64,000 bases of DNA from Silurus meridionalis. Lineage: Eukaryota > Chordata > Actinopteri > Siluriformes > Siluridae. The stretch is from assembly GCF_014805685.1 (NCBI RefSeq), contig NC_060899.1:8662790-8726789 (forward strand), in the 5' to 3' direction. Every line of letters begins with the position of its first letter. Positions within the stretch are counted from its first letter, which is position 1. This document shows positions 1-13,141 of this stretch, one piece after another. The position numbers were made by a program, and so were the translations under genes. The notes under the pieces are model-generated. The model saw only the letters and a list, made by a program, of their open reading frames with translations, made no database searches and was not told the origin of the DNA.

Positions 1-2964
1 TGAAAACACCACTGGTTCTGGTTTCTCCACCATAGCTGTCCTTTGAGATCTTCCTGTTTGCAGTTGCAGAAAACAAGATACAGAAGATACAGAATTACAT
101 TTCTAAACCAGTAAATCTTTTGAAACCTAAAAAGGTCAGAAGATTTTACCTTTTAGGTACTTTCTGTGGAAGTAATGACACAGCATAAGGCCAAAGAAAA
201 GAGCAAATCCAGTGCAGCCAGCAATCATACCACAGAGGAGGAAACTATAACTGCCTTCCATCTGAATGATCTAAAGCCAATATAATAAATATAATTAGTC
301 TAAATTATTTCAAAATGTAAAAACAATTTTTAAAAAAACATTTGCATTTCATACCGATCCAATCACGACCTGGAGGACCATTTCACCCATTCCAGCAGAG
401 GTAACTACAACTGTGGTGGCACATCCTGAAAAAAGACAAGAGTAATAAGGTATTTGAGGCGGTTGTTTCCTTGTGCTCAAAATGTACAGTATTAAACTAT
501 TACAGTGTTTTGCACAAGTCTTGACCTCCTTTTTGGGGCATTTTGTTTATAGACACAAAAATCATTAAAGAACGAGATAAGCAGACAGCCGTGGGTGTAG
601 TTAAGTGTTCTAGGATATGCCACTGTCCATCTTACCCAATTAAGTACATTGAACAAATGTGAAAAACATTTAAGAGAATGTTAAATACATATATAAATTA
701 TGAATGTATAAATATATTACTAAACTTCAGTACATTATAGTAATATCTAAAGTTACTGCAAACCTTGAAATGATACTTTGATGTTTAGTCTTATGATTAA
801 ATAAGCAGTATTTAATACCATTTTATATTCCAGCCTTCAAAAGTAAAGAAAGAAAATTATGTTTAGGTTTTACCTACCCTGGTAGTCTAGAATGTCCTCG
901 GTGTAAGCAAGCATGCATGGAAAAATGCTGCTGAGGAACAGACCAAGTAAACATGTCCCTACAAACAGGAATATGGTACTAGTGTAGAAAATCAGCAACA
1001 GCAATACTGTCACTATTACACCAACCTAAGGGACACATTCAGGTAACGAGACAGGGTTTAGTAACACGTGAGTACAGCATACCTCAAATTATAAAACTGT
1101 TTTAAGATATTTACCAGACTGAACATGAGCAGGTACACTGGTCTGAAGCGATAGGCCAATGGAATGGACATCAACCTTCCTCCCGTGATTGCAGCCCAGA
1201 AGATACAGGGTAAATAGCCAGCTGTTTTAGCATTCAGTGATATTGGAGGCGAGACAGCGTATGTGTATGCAAAACCAGCATAGGCACCCTATAACCAGAG
1301 TCAGTGACTGTTACATATGATTTATAAAGCTATAAAAAGCTATGCATAAAGCAAGGTCTATTAAGACATGGTAATGGACAAAAAATTAGGTGGCCTGAAC
1401 TGAACCCCACTGAACTGGAATACCAAGACCTTCTCACCCAACATCAGTGCCTTACTAATGCTCTTGTGGCTAATTGAGCACAAGTCCTCCCAACTACACT
1501 CCAAACTCAAAAGGTAAGCCTTCCCACAAGAGTGGAGCTTTTATAGCAGCATTAAATGTTTATAAATCATTGACCATTGTGCATTAACTAATGACTGCTG
1601 CTCACCACAATGCCATCAGTCATGAATAGGACCAGTCCTCCCAAAATATGGACTCCAAAGAACGAGGCAGGAAAGCCACGCAGCCTACCATTCATACAGC
1701 AGCTTAAAGGGTTTCCATGACCTAGAGAAAGCGATAAAGTAATTCAGAAACTCCAAAGCATCAAAACATCAGGACAAGCTGTTCTGTTCTTTCTCTGTAC
1801 CTCCAAATACTTGGTCTTGTCCCTCTGCACACTCAGTTGTTTTGGTCTTCTTGGCCAGCTCATCTTTTTTCTTGAGATGTGAAGGTTCATTTGGGCAACG
1901 TGGGATCAGATTTTCACAGTACATTAGCACAAGCACTGAAATGGGTACTGGTAGCTGGAACAAAAGAGACAGGCTTTAACTTATTATGACTTGATTGTTT
2001 AACCCAAATTCCTGGACAATTTTACCATCCTGCCTGGCCTCTCTTTTCTTTAGCTCTAAATACACCTACTGATCTCTCATGAAACTGGGTTTAGATTATT
2101 TTAGCTCTCTTGTCTAATGATTTCTGCGTGTGTTCTGTACATAGAAATCTTTGTTGGTTTTAAGTCTTTGTGAAGTGTTTGTGGCATTGCAGTATTCTGA
2201 ATTCATTAGCTGCTTAGTTCCATAAGTCCCTCATTTCAACTCTCACTTTGTGCATTTGAAACTTTTGCACTTTTGTGCATTTTTAATCACTCACCATCTT
2301 TATATTTATCTATTATTTATTAATCTCTTTATTTATGCTATATAGTATTTTCTCATCAAGCCCTAATTAAAGCATTTTCAAGCAAGAGTAGTAATGGATC
2401 ACTTAATATCCTACATTAATCAGAGCCATGATCCAGAATGCACAGGACACATTGGACTGCTCCATGACTTCTCCAGAATGCTCTGAGTGGTTGAAAAGCA
2501 CAGGACTCCTGAGACCTGCCAGACTGTGTCTGAAGTGGTGCATTATTGCCTCATCCTCTGTGTTGTTCATACTGGGACAGTGCTCTGAAAGGAAAGGATC
2601 TGCGATTAGGGGACTCACCAGAGCACCCAATCCAATAAAGAAGTGCAATGCCTAGAAAAAGGAAAGTCACATGTTAGCAAAATCACCAGGGTAATGTACA
2701 CAAACTTTTGTCACAATTGAAATGCTAAAGACATGTTGTGTATGCACCCTAGTCACCTGTAGAAAGATTGCAGAGTCTTTCTGATAAAGAACAACCAGCT
2801 GAACGTTTGCAATTGTGTCAATGATACCCATCGCCAGTCCTGACACAGCCATAGCTATGGCTAATTGCAATACGTTGTAGCAGAGAGGAATTATGGCAAA
2901 AATTAAAGAAATGAGGAGAGAAGAGAGGAAGAGAGCAGAGAGAGCATTGAGCAACCTGAAAAAC

Positions 2965-3023
<59 letters not shown>

Positions 3024-3200
3024 TTACTATTGGTTGTTAAAAACTGAAATGATAAATTAGAATTAAACAAGTTCTCATGAAAACAATTACTACGAATGTC
3101 ATTTTCAAGCATGAAAGATAGAAGTTATCGTATTTATGTATTTAAAATCAATTTATAGCCTGCAGTTTTGCACTATATTTCCATTAAATTAATGTTCAAG

Positions 3201-3242
<42 letters not shown>

Positions 3243-4017
3243 TATATATAGTGCTTGAACATTAATTTAATGGAAATATAGTGCAAAACTATTATAATAA
3301 TAGTAAAGTAATTATAAAATAATAATATAAAATTAATAAAAAGTATAATTTAAAAAAAATAATACAAAAGTGGGTTGTTTTACATTGATTTAAATGTGCT
3401 ACATTTAGATTAGTTTTAGTGTTTTGCTTGTTTTTTTGTTTTTCTTTTTTACAAAAAATCAACAAAGAAAGATAATATTATGTGTATGAGATGAAGACCC
3501 ACATTACACCACATATAGTATCTTCATAGTGGATCAGAAGCGGAATACATTAATATATCATTACAGGAAAATTGCTTTTATTTGAGGGTGTGAAAGTTAA
3601 ACAAACAAACAAGTTTAGCAGAGATTTCGATTGCGTATACAACTCCAAAGTGGAGTATTCAAATAGGTGCCCTTTTACTGTATTCAATCCAATGACTTAT
3701 CTGGAATCCTTATGAATCAAACATGCAAATTAAGAAATTTTAAATTTTCCAGTAAAAATACATAATGCAACAATACAGCAAACTCACGTTCTCTTGAAAA
3801 CTCCGCCAATCGCACTGCCAATAAGCAGACAGACCTGCTGCGAGAAGAAAACCCAAGTGATCTCCTGTAGCGTTGAGTTGGTCTGACATTTCAGATCTAA
3901 TATGGTGGGCCCCAGGAATGCTATACAGAGTCCAAAACTAAAGAACACACTCCAATATGTCAGTGTGTGCTGCCAATTCTGTTTAAAAAGTGTAATAAGA
4001 CGCCCCTCAACAAGCAT
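1..4017 (-). CDS. mfsd4a: MFSD4A-like major facilitator transporter (3' end beyond window)
   Basis: Ten coding exons on the minus strand: 3788-4017, 2757-2955, 2415-2651, 1801-1954, 1606-1721, 1115-1288, 878-1025, 355-425, 150-270 and 1-53 (open at the edge). All junctions are GT-AG and the phases join in one frame, giving 501 residues so far. The first exon carries two hydrophobic segments around FSFGLCIAFLGPTILDL and WVFFSQQVCLLIGSAIGG, which match the MFSD4A N-terminus as I recall it. Exons 2-3 contain GLAMGIIDTIANVQL and SPLIADPFLSE; exon 5 contains LVLFMTDG; exon 8 contains GEMVLQ. The family is a 12-helix MFS carrier of the plasma membrane, related to MFSD4B (a sodium-glucose carrier); the MFSD4A substrate is not established. 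The start is the only Met before the first conserved helix. The nearby paralogue mfsd4b is less likely because of the close N-terminal match. Intron 1 (2956-3787) holds a (GA)n tract and a long inverted repeat; intron 5 holds a transposon scrap. Confidence 0.9.
1375..1556. mobile_element. Fragment of a Tc1/mariner-like transposon (C-terminal transposase region)
   Basis: Lies inside an mfsd4a intron. The plus strand, read with frameshifts, resembles the end of a fish Tc1-like transposase (a TGAACCCCACTGAACT-type stretch, then ACCAACATCAGTGCC-like text and an AGAGTGGAGC ending). The same ending recurs in the element at 48059-48545. No terminal repeats were found here, so this is a decayed internal scrap. 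Confidence 0.5.
2969..3018. repeat. (GA)n microsatellite
   Basis: Pure GA dinucleotide run of about 50 bases in mfsd4a intron 1, starting about 10 bases upstream of the exon 2 acceptor. On the coding strand it reads (TC)n and so forms an extended polypyrimidine tract. Confidence 0.95.
3164..3290. repeat. Long inverted repeat with (TA)n core
   Basis: The left arm (about 3164-3210) and right arm (about 3243-3290) are reverse complements over about 47 bases, with an AT dinucleotide run between them. The AT core is itself self-complementary, so almost the whole 127 bases can fold into one hairpin or cruciform. It lies in mfsd4a intron 1. No target duplication was recognised. Confidence 0.9.
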
Positions 4018-6690
4018 GTTGCTATCAGAATGAATGAATTATTGAATGTCAGATGTCCTTGAAGATTCTGCAGATTTCCTGCTCACACTGTTTTTGCTCG
4101 GTTCTAGGTTGTCAAAAAGAAGCAGGTGTTGTACGGTATTTATAGAGTCGTTGACGTGATATTCACAAAATACATTTCAGGTTAATACCTAAAAGGGAGG
4201 ATGCAACCAAACTTTTCTAGAACTGTCAATGATTTTCATGTATGGCTTCATGTTGAAATCGGATTTCAGTGGTAACTGAATCATTTTATGGTTCAGCCAC
4301 TCTATCCTGTCTCTTACAGGGTTAATTAGTGTGGGAGACTGGAAGGCCATGATGTGTTCCCTGGGGTTTGCATAGTTTTGAAGCAACTGGAGCAGTTGTT
4401 CTTGTCAATGAGTGAATATAATTTATTCATCCTAAAAAAGAAAAATACATTTCTGACTTTTACAAAAAACAGTTAAAAAAAATACATAAATTTTACCTAA
4501 ATAAAAATGTTTATTACAGTTTTGGCACTTTAAATCAAGAAGTTTAATGATAAATAATTAAGCAAAATGATACTGTGTAGCAATAATAAGCAGGAAATTA
4601 ATTCTTTGTGGTTTTTCCTGGTCAGTTAAAGATTGTAATGCAGTTGCATTACAATTGCATTACATTGCAATACTTTCATGCATGAAAGACATATAAACAT
4701 GAATATAAACATACATATTTATTGTGCCGTAGGTTCCTGAATAAACTGCTTTAGCCTTTTTAGATTAGATCAGATTAAGTGTCATTCATTCATTCATTCA
4801 TTCATTCATTCATTCATTCATTCATCTTCATTAGCGATGAACACTGGGTTTAAAACCAGTGGCACCAATGGGCATAATTGTACATGCACATTTGTGCAAT
4901 TCTTCATGCCTAGAGATAATAATGCATAAAGTTCCTCTAATGGCATGTTCTTGGAGGTTGGAGAAAACTTGCTGGATCTTTATGTGGATTGCAAAAAAAA
5001 AAAAATGCCACAAACAGTAATATATTTAAAGTTATGTTGCTATGGTTCCCTTCATTTATGATTTTGTAATATTCTGAAATAAATAACTAAATAGATAACA
5101 ATTTAATCTTCTTCAATTATGCAGTTTTTTAAGTGATTTCTAGTTCAATGAAACGTATAGTAAAAAATTAAAACATAGAAACAATCCTATTTACAACATG
5201 GTAAAGTTCCATACCTAGTGCAGCTATTTAAGCTATAAGCATTACAGCAATATGCTTGTTAAATCCATGACCTCTAATAAAACATACATGAAGCTGGAGC
5301 TTATTTTTCAAACGTTTTCCAACTTTTTGGCTGCTCATGTGGGTCAGGATATCATGTAGGTGAGAGTCAATTAGTTTACATTTGAGTTTACTGTTGAAGT
5401 TTGTTGAAATTTTTTAGACTAAAAATCTGTGGAAAGTCACAGCAGTAGGGTACTGCCAAGGTTTTTGCAGCATTCACAAAGGCATCTTTTGGAATCCCTG
5501 CTCTGTTCTAATGAAAAAATATATATAAAATGTCTCCATTTACTGCCATGGCTCTGTTCAGAACATGACAAATACATTACATCAGTATTAAATTTGTTTA
5601 AAATAGACCTAATTTCATAATCTTTCCAGATAATATATATAATAAAAAAAAATTCTAATAGTGCAAACATATTCATTAAAACAAAAATAAAAGCCTTTTA
5701 TAGATGGGATTTTATTTTTGACACTCATTAACAACTCTTAACTTCTCTCTCACTCCCTCTTAATGCGTTACACTGACAAAGAAGGACTTAATGCAACACA
5801 CATTTAACTGAGAACTTAAAAGTTTCTTCCTGCTTCAACTTGTCGAAGTTACACTTTAACAACACATTGCCTGTCAGAGTTGTAGGAAATCGGAAGCAGC
5901 TGGCAGATGAGTTATGGATTAGAGAATGTTCACAAAGTCTCATTGTGCAAGGATGATTTGTTAGACAACCAAGCATGCACACATGTTATACAAGTGGATT
6001 TGGTGTAATTCAGTTGTTATTTGTATTATTGCACTAGGGGTTTCTACTATTCTACCACAGTTTAACACTCTTGCAGTATGGCAAAGCACAATATCCTACT
6101 GAAAAAGACCACTGCCATTATTCAATACTGTTGTCATGAAGGGATGTACTGCAACAATGGTAAGGTAGTAGGTGTCAAGGTAACACCCACATGATTGGTA
6201 GGAACCAAGGTTTTTTAGCAAAGCATTGCCCACTGCTTCTGCCAACTTGCCATCTTTATCCAGCTTCCAACACATCACCTTCAAAAACTGACTGTTCATC
6301 TCCACTTGCCTTATATATCCTACCCTACTATATAATAACACTATATAACAAATAATTGTTATTCACTGTAACGTTATGGCTGATCAGTGAATGTGTATGT
6401 AAAGATTCTGGTTTCCAGGGTAACCTATTTAAACGAGAGATCATTTAGGATACAAAGCCTATAAGATTTGCATAATTAATCCACATGCAAAAAATCAAGA
6501 TCAAATCTTTGGCGTGTTTTTCAGCTTTAATCTTAAATGTCTCCCTTTTAGCTGTGTTTCATATTCTTCACTCGTCCCTTAATAAATACTGAAGCAGATT
6601 CACTGTTTCATCTTGTCATGTTTCGTCTCATGTCAATTCCTAAAGAAAAAAAATTATTTCAAATAAAGGGTGAGACTCGTACAACACTTT
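4018..6690. other. Intergenic region upstream of mfsd4a
   Basis: No exon with splice sites and no coherent protein homology is visible on either strand. The only clear repeat is a (CATT)n microsatellite at 4783-4825. The first 150 bases beyond the mfsd4a start are presumably its 5' UTR and core promoter, but no TATA box or CpG cluster marks them. Confidence 0.5.
4783..4825. repeat. (CATT)n microsatellite
   Basis: About ten tandem copies of a four-base unit in the mfsd4a-nucks1 intergenic region. Confidence 0.95.
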
Positions 6691-6705
6691 AAAGGCAAGA
6701 TACAT

Positions 6706-6711
6706 TTTATT
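6706..6711 (-). terminator. Candidate nucks1 poly(A) signal
   Basis: AATAAA on the minus strand, about 1.5 kb beyond the nucks1 stop; a second copy lies at 6785-6790. NUCKS1 genes typically have long 3' UTRs, so this distal site is plausible, but nothing in the sequence proves where the transcript ends. The 6712-8210 stretch has no other gene and is best read as 3' UTR or flank. Confidence 0.35.
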
Positions 6712-8210
6712 TTTCCTTGTAAAACAAATATTCCAAAAATCAGATCAGCTCAATTAAAACTGTTTTTTTTTTTGTTTGTTTAGTTTTATTTTAGATAAAT
6801 TATCATAGATTGAAAGGCTACATAAGTGGACAAAGATAGAAGTCATGGAAATAGACAAAAGAAGCAGAGAAAGCTCAGAATGGTGTGAGCTGAATTATAT
6901 TCTGCTTCACCACCCAACTGGCTCCACAGATAATTTATCTGAAAGGCATCTAGAAGCATCAAAATACTTAAAAAATACACATGTGAAGCATCACAAAGTC
7001 AATAAGGTTGTTACTAGCTCGCATCTGACAGTCTTGACATTCATACACCCAAATCGTCGTACACTCTACCTTTCCTGTCACACCATCTAAACATAACTCA
7101 CGACACATGTAATGCCACTCCATGAACTGCGGAACTACGATGCAATTATAGGCTACGTTTAAGCTGCGAAAATGTTGAAAGCAAAACGGCTTTAAAAGCA
7201 TTATTTTAAAAATTTTTTAATGTTATTGTAATTCTTTTTAGAATTGTTAGAAAATGTACAGGGTGATGTAGAACATTTCTACTCATTTCCAGCACACAAA
7301 AGTCTGAAAAAAAGACTCAAAGCGGTTTCGAAATTCAAAACATTCGAAACCGAAAAGATACAATTTCTTTATATTAAAAAAGAAAAAGAAAATTAGAAAC
7401 CTTAGGGTGTGCGGTGAGGGAGGAGGCAAGATTTTTGTTTACACATAACTTGCTAAGTAAAGCCCGCATTAAAAACGAAGGGCGGAGAAAGCGGTGATCT
7501 GGCTGAAGGCGATGAAACGCTTCGTGTTCGTGTAACGTGTTGGAACTGAACGGCTATTGATGGCGATCTACAAATCCATAGCTTGATAACCAAAATCGAA
7601 CACATTCACTTAACAAAGACGAACCTGCCCACTGTGAAGAAAAGCACTGAACAGAACGAGATCATGAGCTTTGGCTTATGTGGTGAACCAGCAACCCCCC
7701 ACCCCCCACCCCCTGAAAGTCAAAGAATAAAACATTAAACCAAATCATTGATCTAATGTTTATATCTGTAACTACATATTTTGAAAGGTTGTAATGTTGA
7801 AGCTTTAACCAAATCGATCCATAAAATCAATGTGAGTTTTCGAGGGCATATTGACGGTGCAATAAATGTACCAGCACTTTCTTTAATTGTAATTGACTAC
7901 GGATCAAATTAGCAAAAAAAAAAAAAAAAAAGCATCCCCAACGTTCAATACTAATATATATTACTGTAAGCTGGCGATAGAGAAAGTTGTGCAGGTACTT
8001 TCGGCGATACTGTTTGCAAATAGTGTGGATGATACTTCACAGAGAGTTCATTTGAAATATTGTATTTACAGGATGAAAGCAATAAACAAACATCCAAAAC
8101 ACCTGGAGCAGTGTGAAAAGTAAACTCCACTGTTCCACAATAAGAAAAAAAACAAAACAAAAAGAAAGAAAACCGGTAAAACAATTTTACTGCCATCAGA
8201 AAGAAGACAA

Positions 8211-10952
8211 TCAGTCTTCGCCTGATGGAGCATCCTCCTCAGAGGCATCGTCCTTTTCCTCTTTCTCCTTCTCGCTCTCTCGTCCCTCTTTCTCCTCGCC
8301 GTCGTTGTCCTCCCCTTCTCCGCCGCTTTCCTCGGCTTTCTCAGCTGGGGGTGATTTTTTCTTCTCGGCTTTCTTCTTGTCTTGCTTGTCCTTCTCCTCT
8401 TCTTCCTCTCCCTCTTTGGGGCTTTCGATGTCTTCATCCTCATCTTTAGGGATGACTTTTTTGGATACAACCTTCTTTGCCTTAGTTTGACGCTTTCCTC
8501 TCTTCTTTTTTGGCCCCCTGCTCACTAAAATACAAAAATAGATACATGTCAACGCACAACATATACATGTGGGTGTAGTTTTCTGCATCACAAAATGTCG
8601 TAATTAGTACCTGAAGTTCTTATTCTGGATTTGGGGGACTTTGTGTCTTTGCTCCTCCTGCTGACCTTTGAGTTCCTCCTCTTGGGCCGCCCGTAGTCGC
8701 TGTCATCGTCATCATCCTCCACCATAAAATCTTCATCGCTACCTGAATCCTCTATGGAAGTGAAAGCGAACATAAATGCTCCAATTAATATCCTAACTTG
8801 TTAAGTTTACTTTCGCTCTAATACATGATGTCAGACACGTTTATTTGGGTGTACACGGGGAAAAAATGCTCGCACCTCCTGTATAAACATCACTGTCTTC
8901 TTCATCTTCCTCTTCTTCCCCCTCCTCTTCTTCACTGCCTCCATCCCCGAGAAGAATCTCCCTCTGTTTGGAGGCTGCTTTACTAGCAGCCTGTCGCACC
9001 TGCCGGCCCTTCTTCCTCACAACCTTATCATCATCATCGCTGTCATCTAACAGAATATATTTAATACAAAAAATAAAATAAATAAAAGGTGCATAAACAA
9101 CAGACACGGCCTTCAAATTTACATGTACATGGAGTTACACTACTGATCATGTCTAGACTATTTAGATTTATTACCGCCCCAGTAAAATAATTTATTTTCA
9201 GAACGGCGTGTGTAAATGATGCAAGCAAAGTTGTAGGTGATACCTGCAGCTCTTTTCCTTTTAGCAGTCACTTGCCTCCCTTTGCTGGTCTTTTTAGTCT
9301 CATAGTCACTGTCGCCACCATCGTCATCCTCTTCTTCCTCCCCGTAGTCATTATCATCATCACTTAAATCCTCTGCAACAGAAGAAAACCAGGTTTCTTA
9401 TGACTGAGCAACAGCTGTGTCGTTAAATAAGTTCGAAAAATAGTAACAACAAAACTTGACTTACTCTTATGGTCTTTAATTCGAGACTCATCACTGTAAA
9501 AAAAACAAGACAGAAGGTTATTCGAACAGTATTTTGGTTACAAGCTGCTTGCTCGTTTGAAATAATTGGCTCATCTCATCAACATCCACTCACATGCGCA
9601 CGTCTCTCGCGCACGCATGTAGCACACAGGAGTATATTTCGTTTTTCATGACTGAAAAGGAAAACTTATTTAAGCCAACCTCTGTTTCACTGCCTTCTTG
9701 GGTCTGTCGGAATTCCCTTCATATTCCTCATCTACATTCATAAAAAAATAATCATAATAATAATAAAATGAAAGTTATTCAAACATCATCACAAAACATA
9801 GCAGTTAATAAGGTGCAGGATAAATTTATTCAATTGTAACTTGAATGATATTATTAACAGCCAATTATTTGGGTTTATTTTCAGTCATCTAAGGCATATT
9901 GCCTTAATAGGAACTGTGCGGTTTTTTTTTTTTTTAACTAAACTGAATAAAAAATTGGATAGACTGATAGAAGACATAATAAATATTTATAAGTTATTGT
10001 GTAATTACAACAGTGCAGATTTTTAGTCCATTTCTTAGTTCTTAAACGTGACAAAATGTTTCTTTTTAAGGTAATTAACATTGCACAGGAATTAAAGCTA
10101 CAGTATATTAAACCCGATACGTTAGAGGTTTACTCACCAGCATCATCAGACTCTTGAAACTGGGCATAATCAACTACCCTCTTATTCCTGCAGGTACAAA
10201 CCGAAAACATAAGTAATTAATGACAATAAAATAATTAACATGGTTCTGTTCTCAGCAAAACATTTGACGGTCTTACAGCGTTTCCTCGTCCGAGGATTTT
10301 TCAAATTAAACTAAAATTGTCGTTGTCCATTACATACTACATGCCCGCCATGATACTTTAAACCTTTCTTTCAGCTTAGTGTGGCATTCGAATACCTCAG
10401 CGCCGCTATGATAAAGAACGCTACAGGAAGTCTTTCCTGTTGCTATTAACACTTATAATACAATAACTCTGCTCTGGGTCAGAGAGATCTCCTTCTCTCA
10501 TATCACTATCAGTTGTTAAATATACATTCTGTTCTATTCTGTATTTATTACTATAATGTTAATATGTTAAGTTTGTGTCAATGCGCCTGAATCTACAGTC
10601 TCTTATATTGTCCACCTGAGGACACTGATCGGATTGTGTACTTCAATTCTTTTTTTTTTTTTTTATCATCACAACGTGCTGGTGCACCTTTTGTACAGTT
10701 ACTGAAGTTCCCGCCTGTTTATACAATCATCATTTAAATAGAAAACGGTATGTTATAATTTTGGCAAAGTTTTTACTTTGTTAATGTACCTTAATGTGCA
10801 GTTCTCGGATTTCTACCTGACAGCTATAAACAATGTATGATAAGGTTTTTTTTTTTTTTTTGCATTATTTTACCCCGTAATATTTTTCTCTAGCTGTAAT
10901 ATTATTCTACAACTTACTGCTTGTTTTGTTGTACGTCTCTATCTATCTATCA

Positions 10953-10997
<45 letters not shown>

Positions 10998-12005
10998 AGA
11001 CTTTAATCACTACGCATGAACAATGTTTACAGTAAAGTTTGTTTTATACTCCATGAAATCTAAGGAGACGTTTGTACAAGGGTTTTCTGATCCTTTTTTT
11101 CCACCCCCACCCCCTTTTTGTCTCTCTCATAGGACGCTTGATATCGTAATAATTCGATATAGTAAAAACCGGTTATCAGACTGTGATCAGATCAAACCGC
11201 AACGCGCCTAATTCTGTAAATACATTTTGAAAACCCAAACAATAAATGCTTGGTAGACTGTTTCACTATTACTACGAGTGCGGTTCGTTTATAACCACAT
11301 TTCCGTGTGTTTATAACGCTGCAATGACGCTGTTTACAAAGTTAAATAAACATTATGACCGGACGCTGTAGTATGAACGCAGTCGTAACTCTTCGCCATT
11401 GAAGTAGACGGGGAGCTAAGAAGCTAACAGCGCCTCATGTGCACACAAGCGGCGCTAACGACAACATCAAGCGAAGCGCGGACAAAAAAAAACTTGCCTT
11501 AGGCCATTAAAGTCTCTGCACAACTCGATTCGTCGAGTTATTATACAACACACTTGATTTTACTGCACGGGGGAAACACTGTTGAACGTAACAGGCACTT
11601 TTGTGTTATTTCATAGCTAATTGGAAGCTGCCCAAATAGGAAGCCAATTACAGCGCCATGTATTTTGCACGGCTTGCGTACGCAGAACGTGCGTCCAAAC
11701 ACGCAACCATGCTCATCTTTATTTAGGGGAAATAAATACATGTTCTCGGTGTTGTTTTGCACAAAAGTAAACCAAATAATCGACTGAAGTAAATGAGCGA
11801 ACCAGCAAGCCGTGGGCAAACCGGTTAGCTAGTTAGCATAGGCATGCAAGCTAGCAAACATGGAGAAAGGTGAGAGCCGTGCAGGCGTGTAGCTGGCAAC
11901 GCAGTCGCCCGATCGACTGTTAAGATCACGGCGACAAGTCCAACCGTTTAACACATGCACCACAAAACAAACCACGTCCTCCACGTACCTCGAAGGCCTC
12001 GCCAT
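8211..12005 (-). CDS. nucks1: Nuclear casein kinase and cyclin-dependent kinase substrate 1 (NUCKS1)
   Basis: Eight coding exons on the minus strand: 11989-12005, 10138-10187, 9680-9731, 9465-9493, 9244-9372, 8876-9046, 8611-8751 and 8211-8524. All introns are GT-AG and the joined frame is open for 300 residues. The N-terminus MARPSRNKRVVDYAQFQESD, the central RQAASKAASKQRE, the SGSDEDF-acidic-SDYG block and the C-terminal EEDAPSGED are diagnostic of NUCKS1. The protein is vertebrate-specific, nuclear, DNA-binding, disordered and heavily phosphorylated (CK2, CDK1, DNA-damage kinases), and acts in homologous recombination and transcription control. At 300 aa it is longer than the human protein (about 243 aa); the extra length is mainly Glu/Lys-rich sequence in the last exon and acidic runs in exons 5 and 6. 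The start is set by the 17-base first exon encoding MARPS. Teleosts may carry two copies, and which one this is cannot be told here. Confidence 0.95.
10938..10996. repeat. (ATCT)n microsatellite
   Basis: About fourteen copies of a tetranucleotide unit, with one interruption near the start, in nucks1 intron 1. Confidence 0.95.
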
Positions 12006-12200
12006 TCTGCAGATCGGAGTCCGTAACGGTGCTTTTTCGGCGTCCCAGTAATGTCAGAGGGATATTTGGCGGCAGGTTCGGTTACACCGAGCGAGCAGCC
12101 ACTGGTGTGCTAAGGTATGTAGCGACTCCAAGCCAGGTAGTTTCCAACAGGCTAGGCTAACTCGTTTGCTTAACGTTATCCGAATAATAACCTAGATCCG
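11380..12200 (-). promoter_or_regulatory. nucks1 CpG-rich promoter and first-exon region
   Basis: CpG dinucleotides are clearly more common here than in the rest of the window (for example around 11400-11480 and 11880-12060), and the nucks1 start codon lies within it at 12003-12005. This fits a CpG-island promoter of a broadly expressed gene. The transcription start is not visible and no TATA box was found. The bounds are approximate and drawn by eye. Confidence 0.5.
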
Positions 12201-12664
12201 GAAAAACCTACGCCTTGTTTTTTTTAAGTATAACCACGTTTTGGTTGAGAAAAATGATCAGATTTTGGCTAAGCACAATAATGCTGGTTCTGCCTATCGA
12301 TGAATGGTAGCTCACTAGCTAGCCAGCTACTGTTGAGAGCATTGCGCCTGGCCTGTTGCAGCCAGGAGGCGTTTAGTGTTTGTAGAAAGTGGGATGGGAC
12401 TGAGAGGCTTAAAGATGCCCGTAAAATCAGGATTGGATGGCCGAACTGTTCTTTGCGAGATCCCGATCTGGGATCGTGTGATCATGAAGGATTTTCAATG
12501 CAATAACATCTACACTCAAATCAAAACTGTACCTCCCAGATCCTTGGTATACTAACATCAAGGATGCCTGTTTATGAACCTTAAAGATAAACAATATCCA
12601 CAACTTCAAGTGAAAAATGGGCTTTAAAGTTAGCACTAGGAAAAGTTTAGTATAGCTTTTTTTT

Positions 12665-12870
12665 CATTAGAAAGAAATAGGCTTTTTACTTGTCATATGC
12701 ATTACAGCACAGTGAAATTCTTTCTTGGCATATCAAATTTGGCTAGGAAGATGCCCCTGAAGCACAGAATGTTAAGGGCCTTGCTCAAGGGCCAAAGAGT
12801 GAAAGCTTGGTGATACTGTGGCTTGAACCTCTGACCTTTCTTATCAGTAATCCAGAGCCTCAACCAGAAA
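12665..12870 (-). repeat. Teleost SINE-like repeat with tRNA-like end
   Basis: Contains the phrases ACAGCACAGTGAAATTCTTT, GGGCCTTGCTCAAGGGCC and a CTTGAACCTCTGACC end, which recur widely in teleost genomes and resemble a reversed tRNA B-box. A related end occurs at 57730-57900. It lies between nucks1 and the chitinase. The 12206-12660 stretch beside it has nothing I recognise. Confidence 0.6.
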
Positions 12871-13072
12871 GTTTCAACATGTTACAATTCGAGAAAGATA
12901 CGCAGAGCCGTTTCATATGCTTTATTAGCCGATTCTTCAATCCTGAGCACAAAGGAAGTAAATAAGTGTCGCTTTTTAAACCGAAGCAGCTTGTGGGCTG
13001 TGAATCTATTTCGCCATTTCCTACAATTCACACAACATACTTCTTACAGCTAATTATTGGGACAGTTTTACT

Positions 13073-13078
13073 TTTATT
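13073..13078 (-). terminator. Chitinase poly(A) signal
   Basis: AATAAA on the minus strand, 64 bases past the chitinase stop codon at 13142-13144. This spacing suits a short 3' UTR. Confidence 0.7.
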
Positions 13079-13141
13079 ATCAGAAAATAAAGGAATCAGA
13101 ACAGCAGGATAAAGTCAGCCATGTAATAATGTGTTAAGCCT

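Noticed and set aside
8113..8490. Ser/Phe-rich 125-codon plus-strand frame
   Set aside because: It is the antisense shadow of the Glu/Lys-rich last exon of nucks1, which has splice sites and homology on the minus strand.
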